NCBI GenBank assembly: GCA_013331415.1
Contig: DUGL01000008.1
Span: forward strand, 1 to 6,560
Source: Methanoregulaceae archaeon
GTDB lineage: Archaea > Halobacteriota > Methanomicrobia > Methanomicrobiales > Methanospirillaceae
Reading direction: 5' to 3'
DNA: 6,560 nucleotides
The notes beneath the pieces are model-generated. The model saw nothing but the letters and a program-made list of their open reading frames with translations, was not told the DNA's origin and ran no database searches. Shown here piece by piece: positions 1 to 5,679 of this stretch. Positions within the stretch are counted from its first letter, which is position 1. Each line of letters opens with the position of its first letter. The translations under genes and the position numbers were made by a program.

Positions 1-5
1 CTCTC

Positions 6-10
6 CCTCC
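6..10 (-). promoter_or_regulatory. Possible ribosome binding site for a minus-strand gene left of the window
   Basis: Read on the minus strand, the first ten bases are GGAGGGAGAG. GGAGG at 10 to 6 is a good match to the archaeal Shine-Dalgarno core, and five bases remain before the edge. A start codon just outside the window would have suitable spacing. Minus-strand TATA-like blocks at 37 to 30 or 126 to 118 could supply its promoter. This rests on a short motif at an edge and could be chance. Confidence 0.25.
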
Positions 11-289
11 TTAACGTATCGCACTATAGGGTTTATGACAGGAAAAGAGCCGTATCTTCACATTCTGAAATAACCTTCAATTCTCCCTGCATTTGCAGTT
101 TCCGGACGTTGATTAAGATTTTTAAACGATGCCCTGTTCCGGCACATCTCTTTTTGGCCCTGCCCGCGGCTGCCTGCCTGTGGTTTTCTGACCTCTCGCA
201 GTGCGCTGCAGTCCACGGTTACAAAGGAGCCCTGGTACTTCGTTCGTCTTCCCTGCAGCCTCTCTTCCAGCGCCGGTAGCCTGCACCTC

Positions 290-296
290 TTTATAA
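290..296 (+). promoter_or_regulatory. TATA-like box for the endA operon
   Basis: TTTATAA is centred about 28 bases before the endA ATG. Archaeal transcription usually starts some 22-27 bases downstream of the TATA centre. That would put the start at or a few bases before the ATG and make a leaderless or nearly leaderless mRNA. This agrees with the absence of a Shine-Dalgarno sequence before endA. There is no clear purine-rich BRE upstream, so the call is moderate. Confidence 0.45.
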
Positions 297-320
297 CACC
301 GGGGAACGAATAGCTAGGCA

Positions 321-1328
321 ATGAAGGCACGCCTTGACGGGTCTTTTGTCCGTATCGTGAGCGGCGGACGCTCCCTCTACGACCAGAGCGGGTACGGGAG
401 ACCTGAAGAGGGGGGACTCAGGCTTGCACCGGAAGAGGCCTGTTATCTCCTGAACCGGAAGCGAATCGAGATCGCGGGGTATGACTTTGACCGCCTCTTC
501 GCATACTTTGCCCGGACTCCCGGGTTTTTACGGACATTTCTTGTGTACCGTGACCTGCGGGAGCGGGGATATGCGGTCCAGACCGGACCCCACGATTTCC
601 GCGTCTTCCGGAGGGGACAACGGCCCGGGAGCGGGCACTCCCAGTACATGGTCCGGGTCCTCTCGGAGCGTGACCTCGTTGATTTTTCCCGGATGATACA
701 GGAGACACGATCATCCTCTGACATGCGCAAACAGCACATCCTCGCCATCGTCGATGACGAGAGCGAACTTACGTACTACGAGATAAAAGTACAGCCCCTT
801 CGGGATGTTGCACAGAAGGCAGGTATACCGATCCTTGAGGGGGTGCTCGTCGGGATATCTGCAATTATCCACCCATCTTTGGAAGAACGGGAATGCCTCT
901 CAACATTTGGTATGTCCCTTGACGACGAGCGGCTGGTTCTCTCGCCGCTCGAGATCCTGTATCTCAGTTGCCAGGGGGCACTCGCACTTCGGAATGAGAA
1001 GGGGGTTATCAGTACTGACCAGTTCTTTGCGATGGTCTCTGCAGGGGACCCTGAACTGACACAGAAGGCAGCGGTCTATTCCGATCTCCGGCAGCGAGGA
1101 TTTATTCCTCGTACCGGGTACAAGTTCGGGCACCATTTCCGCGTCTACTCAGGAGAGAAGCTCCATTCCGAGATGCTCGTCCATGCCGTTGCCGTGGAAG
1201 AGCAGCTCCCGATGAGCACCATCTCGCGATCAGTTCGCCTCGCTCACAGTGTGAAAAAGAAGATGTTGTTTGCAGCACAAGATACAAGAGAAATCCAGTA
1301 TATTGAATTTGCCCGGATAAAACTGTGA
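321..1328 (+). CDS. endA: tRNA-intron (splicing) endonuclease, two-repeat form
   Basis: This enzyme cleaves pre-tRNAs at bulge-helix-bulge motifs to release introns. The 335 residues form two tandem endonuclease repeats, as in the homodimeric enzyme of Archaeoglobus. Repeat 1 (about 1-160) opens with the family's LYDQSGYGRP and EEACYLL motifs. Repeat 2 (about 190-335) carries the full catalytic triad: Tyr276 in HFRVY, His282 in LHSEMLV and Lys313 in SVKKKML. The His-Lys spacing of 31 equals that recalled for the Methanocaldococcus enzyme. Repeat 1 has Phe96, His106 and Lys137, so it lacks only the Tyr and is probably structural. The two repeats share an identical 12-mer in the DNA at the FRV codons (595-606 and 1135-1146). 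The ATG at 321 matches the conserved N-terminus and sits behind a TATA-like box with no ribosome binding site. trpS begins nine bases after the stop, so co-transcription is likely. The family call is firm; a catalytic role for repeat 1 is unlikely but not excluded. Confidence 0.95.
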   Translation: MKARLDGSFVRIVSGGRSLYDQSGYGRPEEGGLRLAPEEACYLLNRKRIEIAGYDFDRLFAYFARTPGFLRTFLVYRDLRERGYAVQTGPHDFRVFRRGQRPGSGHSQYMVRVLSERDLVDFSRMIQETRSSSDMRKQHILAIVDDESELTYYEIKVQPLRDVAQKAGIPILEGVLVGISAIIHPSLEERECLSTFGMSLDDERLVLSPLEILYLSCQGALALRNEKGVISTDQFFAMVSAGDPELTQKAAVYSDLRQRGFIPRTGYKFGHHFRVYSGEKLHSEMLVHAVAVEEQLPMSTISRSVRLAHSVKKKMLFAAQDTREIQYIEFARIKL

Positions 1329-1337
1329 GCGTGCTCC

Positions 1338-2588
1338 ATGGAAGAGATGAACCCCTGGTCAAGCCAGCCGACTGTCGATTTGGCAAAACTCTTTTCTGAC
1401 TTCGGTATCGAGCCGATAGAAAACGTTCTCGACCTGCTCCCTGAGGTACCCTTTTTCATGCGAAGGGGAATCGTCATCGGCCACCGTGACTACGGGCAAA
1501 TTGCCATGTGTATCCGTGAAAATCGCCCGTTCCATATTCTCACCGGGTTCATGCCCTCCGGCCACCCGCACCTCGGGCACCTGATGGTTATGAAGGAGGT
1601 GGTCTGGCATGTGCAGCAGGGAGGCAACGGGTATATCACGATCGCTGACCGCGAGGCGCATGCCGTGCGGGACACCAGCTGGGCAAAGTGTGAAGCGTAC
1701 GGAAGGGAGTACCTCGCCTGCCTCTATGCGCTCGGGTTTGAAGGGAAGACGTACTTCCAGAGCAGGAACAACCGGCTCAAGGATCTCGCGTTCGAGTCCT
1801 CGATACGGGTAAACTACTCGGAACTCCAGGCCATCTACGGATTTTCTTCCGAGACATCTCTCGGGCACATGATGAGCGTGATCACCCAGGTCGCCGATAT
1901 CCTGTATCCCCAGGTGGAGAGCATCCCGGCGCCAACCGTGGTCCCGGTGGGCGTGGACCAGGACCCGCACATCAGGCTCACGAGGGGTGTAGCCCACAAG
2001 CTCAGGATGTTTACCGTTGAGGAACGGGAAGGGTACATCAGTGTACGTTCAAAGAATGCCCCTTCCGGAGCACTCGAAGCGGTGCATGCCCGGTATCCCG
2101 GGTCCCGGAAATACGAGGGTCACGTAGACATCCACGGTGGCACCTGTGCCGATGTGAGTGCCACGGTCCGTGGTATCGAGCTCGCTTCAGGGGGTTTCGG
2201 CTTTGTTACCCCTTCCGCAACGTACCACCAGTTCATCCCCGGGCTCCAGGGTGGTAAGATGTCGAGCAGTATCCCGGAGAGTACCATAAGTTTCAGTGAG
2301 CCCGATGAGATCGTGAAGAAGAAGGTGATGGCTGCACTGACTGGTGGCAGGGCAACCCTTGCCGAACAGCGGGAGAACGGGGGAGAGCCCGAACGGTGCC
2401 CCCTGTTCCTCCTCAACCTGTTCCACATGGTGGATGATGACCGGGAGCTTGCCGAGCTCCGGCAGAAGTGCCGGACCGGGCAGATGATGTGTGGTCAGTG
2501 CAAGAAGGAGACCGCAGAACGGGTTCTCTCGTTCATCCACGATATGCGGGAGAAGATGGCAGCCGTGGAACATCTGATAGAGCGGTGA
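1338..2588 (+). CDS. trpS: Tryptophanyl-tRNA synthetase (class Ic)
   Basis: This cytoplasmic enzyme activates tryptophan with ATP and charges tRNA-Trp. The 416 residues show the class I signatures: SGHPHLGH at 74-81 (HIGH-type) and GGKMSSS at 305-311 (KMSKS-type). DQDPHIRLTR at 207-216 is the strong archaeal TrpRS motif, followed here by Gly217 where I recall Asp as usual. Between that motif and the KMSSS loop, residues about 222-290 form a stretch longer than in the compact Pyrococcus-type enzyme. The C-terminal part has the family's Cys378, Cys385, Cys388 cluster (CGQC), which might bind a metal. The ATG at 1338 is nine bases after endA, and GTGA spanning the endA stop could act as a weak ribosome binding site. 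An in-frame ATG at 1347 is the alternative, since many relatives start close to the NPW motif. pheS follows after five bases. The identification is firm; the start is less so. Confidence 0.95.
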   Translation: MEEMNPWSSQPTVDLAKLFSDFGIEPIENVLDLLPEVPFFMRRGIVIGHRDYGQIAMCIRENRPFHILTGFMPSGHPHLGHLMVMKEVVWHVQQGGNGYITIADREAHAVRDTSWAKCEAYGREYLACLYALGFEGKTYFQSRNNRLKDLAFESSIRVNYSELQAIYGFSSETSLGHMMSVITQVADILYPQVESIPAPTVVPVGVDQDPHIRLTRGVAHKLRMFTVEEREGYISVRSKNAPSGALEAVHARYPGSRKYEGHVDIHGGTCADVSATVRGIELASGGFGFVTPSATYHQFIPGLQGGKMSSSIPESTISFSEPDEIVKKKVMAALTGGRATLAEQRENGGEPERCPLFLLNLFHMVDDDRELAELRQKCRTGQMMCGQCKKETAERVLSFIHDMREKMAAVEHLIER

Positions 2589-2589
2589 T
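2584..2589 (+). promoter_or_regulatory. pheS ribosome binding site overlapping the trpS stop codon
   Basis: GGTGAT matches the anti-Shine-Dalgarno end of 16S rRNA and ends four bases before the ATG at 2594. It contains the trpS TGA, so a ribosome terminating on trpS stands on the pheS initiation site. This fixes the pheS start at 2594 rather than at the upstream in-frame ATG at 2468, which lies deep inside trpS. Confidence 0.6.
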
Positions 2590-2593
2590 CGAA

Positions 2594-4036
2594 ATGGACC
2601 TGACACAGAACGAAAAACGCCTCCTGGCAGCACTGGGAAATACGGGGGATGCCGATCCGGCTGCCCTCGCAGATACGCTGTCGGTGCCGGAAGATGCGGT
2701 GATCCAGTACGCGCATCTCCTCGAAGACCGGGGTCTTGCGACCATCGAACGCACGGTCGTGACCGACTATGAACTGACCGATGAAGGGAAGCGCTATGCA
2801 GAGGAGGGTCTCCCTGAGCGCCAGCTCCTCGAGAGTTTTGGATCGCGTATTCCCCTTGCAGAACTCTCCCTGCATCCTCTCTCACGGATAGGGATTGGAC
2901 ATCTGCGGAAGAAAGGGTGGGTCACTATCAGGGACGGGATTGTCGAAAAGAGCCCCGCGATTGCCCCTGGTGACGATGAACGGGCTTTGCAGGATCCCTC
3001 CTCAAACGAGAAAGGGATCCCGGAACTCAGGAAAAGGGGCCTCGTGACCGGGACAGAGACCGTTACCTACCGGATCTCCCTCACCCCGGCCGGGTCAGTA
3101 CTGGTCAGGTCAGGAATCGATACCAGGGAAGAGGTGGGAACCCTGACAAGAGAGCAGATCATCTCCCGGGAATGGCAGTCCCTTCCCCTCCGGAAATACA
3201 ACATCGGGAAACGACCCCGCCGGGTATACCCGGGCAAGCTCCATCCCTACCAGCGGCTGATCGAGGAGATGCGCCAGATCCTGCTGCAGATGGGCTTCAC
3301 CGAGATCTACGGAGGTCTCGTCCAGAGTGCATTCTGGAATTTTGATGCGCTCTTCCAGCCCCAGGACCACCCCGCCCGCGAGATGCAGGACACGTTCTAC
3401 CTGAAGGAGCGGGTCACCCTTCCCTGCGACTTCGGGAAGGTGCGGGACATGCACCTCCACGGCGGGACGACCTCGTCAACCGGCTGGGGAGGGAAATGGA
3501 GCGAGGAGAAAGCTGCACAGTGTGTACTCCGGACCCACTCCACCAGTCTCTCGATCCGGCACCTGGCTGACCATACGAGACCCCCGGTGAAAGCGTTCTG
3601 CATCAGCCGGGTGTACCGGCGCGAGGCAATAGACCCCACCCACCTGCCCGAGTTTGAGCAGCTCGAGGGGATCGTGATGGATGAGGGGGTGAACTTCTCC
3701 CACCTCCTTGGCTACCTGAAAGAGTTCTACCGGAGGATGGGCTTTTCTGACGTGCGATTCCGGCCCGGCTACTTTCCCTATACCGAACCGAGCGTGGAAC
3801 CGGAGGTCTATGTCCCCTCGCTTGGCTGGGTGGAGATGGGGGGTGCAGGCATATTCCGGGAAGAGGTCACCGCACCGCTCGGGCTCACCTGCCCGGTCCT
3901 TGCATGGGGGCTCGGCGTGAGCCGGATCGCAATGCTCAGGCTCGGGTTAAAGGACCTGCGACTCCTTTACCGGAGTGACATCGACTGGGTCAGGGATCAG
4001 CCCTCGCTGATCCCTGATCTGCAGGGAGGGACGTGA
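2594..4036 (+). CDS. pheS: Phenylalanyl-tRNA synthetase alpha subunit
   Basis: This is the catalytic subunit of alpha2-beta2 PheRS, a class II synthetase that charges tRNA-Phe. Translated from 2594 it has 480 residues. Residues 1-75, about 85-120 and about 140-175 look like successive winged-helix modules, the archaeal/eukaryotic tRNA-binding N-terminal extension. The catalytic core starts near 215. Motif 1 is HPYQRLIEEMRQ (217-228), followed by FQPQDHPAREMQDTFYL (254-270). Motif 2 is the FCISRVYRREA region (335-345) with its conserved follow-on THLPEFEQLEG. Motif 3 is GLGVSRIAMLRLGLKD (439-454). The Phe pocket region includes GWVEMGGAGIF (411-421). The open frame extends upstream to 2468, but those codons overlap trpS and have no counterpart in the family. 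The tail after SDIDWVR is poorly conserved and is encoded by a perfect inverted repeat (separate entry). The stop at 4034-4036 touches pheT. Confidence 0.96.
   Translation: MDLTQNEKRLLAALGNTGDADPAALADTLSVPEDAVIQYAHLLEDRGLATIERTVVTDYELTDEGKRYAEEGLPERQLLESFGSRIPLAELSLHPLSRIGIGHLRKKGWVTIRDGIVEKSPAIAPGDDERALQDPSSNEKGIPELRKRGLVTGTETVTYRISLTPAGSVLVRSGIDTREEVGTLTREQIISREWQSLPLRKYNIGKRPRRVYPGKLHPYQRLIEEMRQILLQMGFTEIYGGLVQSAFWNFDALFQPQDHPAREMQDTFYLKERVTLPCDFGKVRDMHLHGGTTSSTGWGGKWSEEKAAQCVLRTHSTSLSIRHLADHTRPPVKAFCISRVYRREAIDPTHLPEFEQLEGIVMDEGVNFSHLLGYLKEFYRRMGFSDVRFRPGYFPYTEPSVEPEVYVPSLGWVEMGGAGIFREEVTAPLGLTCPVLAWGLGVSRIAMLRLGLKDLRLLYRSDIDWVRDQPSLIPDLQGGT
3986..4021 (+). repeat. Perfect inverted repeat (RNA hairpin) at the pheS-pheT junction
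   Basis: TCAGGGATCAGC at 3990-4001 and its exact reverse complement GCTGATCCCTGA at 4006-4017 flank the 4-base loop CCTC. Four further pairs outward (G-U, G-C, G-U, U-G) extend the stem to about 16 bp in RNA. The hairpin lies in the last codons of pheS and ends just before the pheT GGAGG at 4025-4029. No T-tract follows, so it does not look like a terminator. A role in pheT translation or mRNA processing is inference. Confidence 0.8.
4025..4029 (+). promoter_or_regulatory. pheT ribosome binding site
   Basis: GGAGG lies in the last pheS codons. It is nine bases before the ATG at 4039 and only three bases before the in-frame GTG at 4033, so the spacing favours ATG. A strong hairpin ends three to four bases upstream, which leaves this site unpaired but directly next to a stable stem. 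Confidence 0.6.
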
Positions 4037-4038
4037 GC

Positions 4039-5679
4039 ATGGCAATTATCTCCCTCTCCTACCGGTACCTTGAGCGGCTCACCGGGGCAGACCGCGACCT
4101 TATCCTCTCGCGCCTCCCCATGATCGGCTCTGACATGGAGCGGGTGGAGGATGATCACTGCGATGTCGAGTTCTTCCCGAACCGGCCCGATCTCTTCTCT
4201 GTTGAAGGGGTTGCCCGGGCGATGCGCGGGTTCCTCGGGATCGAGACCGGGCTGCCGGACTACCCGGTGACCCCGTCCGGGATCCGGTTCACCGTGGACC
4301 CTGCCCTCGGCCCGATACGCCCATACCTCGGCTCTGCGGTCATACGGGGCGTCTCCTTTGACGACGAGTCGATCCTCTCGATCATGGCGCTCCAGGAAGC
4401 CCTCCACTGGGCGGTGGGCAGGGGCAGGAGCAAGGTTGCCATCGGTATCCATGACCTGGATGCGGTTACTCCACCGTTCCACTACCGTGCCGCTGAACGG
4501 AGCCACCGGTTCGTCCCGCTCGATTTCACGGAAGAGATGACGATGGAGGAGATCCTCTCGGTCCATCCCAAGGGAAAGATGTATTCCTCTATTGTGAACG
4601 ACTTCCCCCGGTTCCCCCTCATCACCGATGACCGCGGCCAGGTTCTCTCCTTCCCTCCCATCATCAACGGGGAACTGACACGGGTGACAACGGAGACAAA
4701 GAACCTGCTCCTCGACACAACCGGGACTGATGAGCGGGCAGTACGGACAGCGGTCACTATCATCTGCACAGCTATGGCAGAGTCAGGTGCCACGATCGAG
4801 AGTGTCTCTGTTGAAGGGACGCAATGGCCGGACCTGCGCCCGCAGACCCGGTACGTGCATGCCGGGGAATGCAACCGTCTTCTCGGGACAACGCTCTCCC
4901 AGGAAGAACTGTCAGCACTCCTGCACAAGATGCGGTTTGGAGCAGCGCCTGCAGCTGACGGGGCGATCAGGGTTGACGTGCCCTGTTACCGTGCGGACAT
5001 CATGCATGACTGGGATATCTTTGAAGACGTTGCCATCGCGTACGGGTATGAACACTTCCCTGCGGGGATATCCCCGACGTTTGCGATCGGGACTCCGCAC
5101 CCGGTCAGCGTGATCTCCGGGGTGGTCCGGCAGGTGATGACCGGGTTCGGTTTCCTCGAGGTGATCCCGTTCACCCTCTCGAACGAGGAGGTGATGTACA
5201 CCAGGATGCAACGAACTGCGCCCGCCGGTGTCACCAGGGTCCTCTATCCCATCACCGAGGATCATACGCTGGTCCGCACCGATCTGCTCCCGCTCCTCCT
5301 GGAGATCTGCCAGTTCAACCGCCACCGTGAACTTCCCCAGCGGATCTTCTGCGTAGGCGACGTTGTCTCTGACCTTGCCACGTACCAGAAGCTGGCATGG
5401 CTGAGCATCCATCCCGGGGCTGACTTCTCCGAAGCCTACGCAACGGCGGATGCCTTCTGTCATGAGCTTGGGCTGGCAATCACGGTGCAGGAATCGGAGG
5501 ACCCCGCGTTTCTTGGGGGAAGACGGGGTGCGATCATGGTGAACGGTATGCCTGCCGGGGTATTTGGGGAGATTAACCCCGGCGTCCTGAATGGATTCGA
5601 GCTGGAGCACCCGGTTGCAGCGATGGAACTCGACCTCAGAGTCGTACCGGGATACCCCGCCCTGCCAGGTACTCCTTGA
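4039..5679 (+). CDS. pheT: Phenylalanyl-tRNA synthetase beta subunit, archaeal type
   Basis: This non-catalytic partner of PheS provides structural and editing domains of PheRS. At 546 residues it has the usual archaeal length. It begins directly with ISLSYRYLERLTG and lacks the tRNA-binding OB domain and the C-terminal anticodon-binding domain of bacterial PheT. FFPNRPDLFSVEGVAR (45-60) is the conserved N-terminal signature. Residues about 90-260 correspond to the B3/B4 editing region. Residues about 265-340 are the B5 domain, with VPCYRADIMHDWD and FEDVAIAYGY. From about 350 follows the degenerate synthetase-like core, with VRTDLLPLLLE (412-422) and GEINPGVLNGFELEHPVAAM (510-529). ATG 4039 is chosen on ribosome-binding-site spacing and family N-termini. 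GTG 4033, overlapping the pheS stop by four bases, would add Met-Ser. The 3' end overlaps convergent hisF by 44 bases, and a hairpin spans the stop codon. Confidence 0.96.
   Translation: MAIISLSYRYLERLTGADRDLILSRLPMIGSDMERVEDDHCDVEFFPNRPDLFSVEGVARAMRGFLGIETGLPDYPVTPSGIRFTVDPALGPIRPYLGSAVIRGVSFDDESILSIMALQEALHWAVGRGRSKVAIGIHDLDAVTPPFHYRAAERSHRFVPLDFTEEMTMEEILSVHPKGKMYSSIVNDFPRFPLITDDRGQVLSFPPIINGELTRVTTETKNLLLDTTGTDERAVRTAVTIICTAMAESGATIESVSVEGTQWPDLRPQTRYVHAGECNRLLGTTLSQEELSALLHKMRFGAAPAADGAIRVDVPCYRADIMHDWDIFEDVAIAYGYEHFPAGISPTFAIGTPHPVSVISGVVRQVMTGFGFLEVIPFTLSNEEVMYTRMQRTAPAGVTRVLYPITEDHTLVRTDLLPLLLEICQFNRHRELPQRIFCVGDVVSDLATYQKLAWLSIHPGADFSEAYATADAFCHELGLAITVQESEDPAFLGGRRGAIMVNGMPAGVFGEINPGVLNGFELEHPVAAMELDLRVVPGYPALPGTP

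Larger units (their letters stand above)
1..320. other. Intergenic region without a convincing gene
   Basis: This is the only stretch over 300 bases without a supported gene. It is visibly richer in A/T runs in its left half (roughly 1-135), as expected for promoter DNA. Its right half (about 135-290) is pyrimidine-rich on the plus strand. A minus-strand open frame of 90 codons (330 to 58) exists, but it starts inside endA, has no recognisable domain and resembles no family I know. TATA-like A/T blocks occur at 118-126 (reads as TTTAAAAAT on the minus strand), at 30-37 on the minus strand, and at 290-296 on the plus strand. Small hairpins occur at 87-98 (5 bp) and 198-209 (4 bp). I see no tRNA T-loop, RNase P or SRP RNA signature. 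The most economical reading is a divergent promoter region, and an unannotated small RNA remains possible. Confidence 0.55.

Noticed and set aside
135..300. RNase P RNA, SRP RNA or tRNA gene on the minus strand
   Set aside because: I looked for the RNase P core motif GAGGAAAGTCC, the SRP GGAAGGGAGCA-type motif and a tRNA T-loop, and found none. No long hairpin is apparent.
58..330. Minus-strand open frame of 90 codons upstream of endA
   Set aside because: The start codon lies within endA, there is no convincing ribosome binding site, and the basic, low-complexity product matches no known family. It is noted in the intergenic entry instead.
1359..1997. Minus-strand open frame of 212 codons opposite trpS
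   Set aside because: It is a shadow of a GC-rich gene with strong TrpRS motifs on the plus strand. Its translation has no recognisable domain and no ribosome binding site.
2132..2173. Cluster of short direct and inverted repeats (CCACGG, GTGGCAC/GTGCCAC) inside trpS
   Set aside because: Arms are only 5-7 bp and compete with each other. This is compatible with GC-rich coding sequence and has no link to a gene boundary.
2468..2593. Longer pheS start at the upstream in-frame ATG
   Set aside because: It would add 42 residues that overlap trpS and have no counterpart in PheS, and a good ribosome binding site precedes the ATG at 2594.
2187..2885. Minus-strand open frame of 232 codons opposite the trpS-pheS junction
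   Set aside because: It crosses the junction of two confidently identified genes on the other strand and its translation looks like antisense of them, with no family resemblance.
3220..3233. 14-bp perfect palindrome CCGGGTATACCCGG inside pheS
   Set aside because: About 0.4 such palindromes are expected by chance in a window this long, and it lies in a conserved coding part, so no function is claimed.
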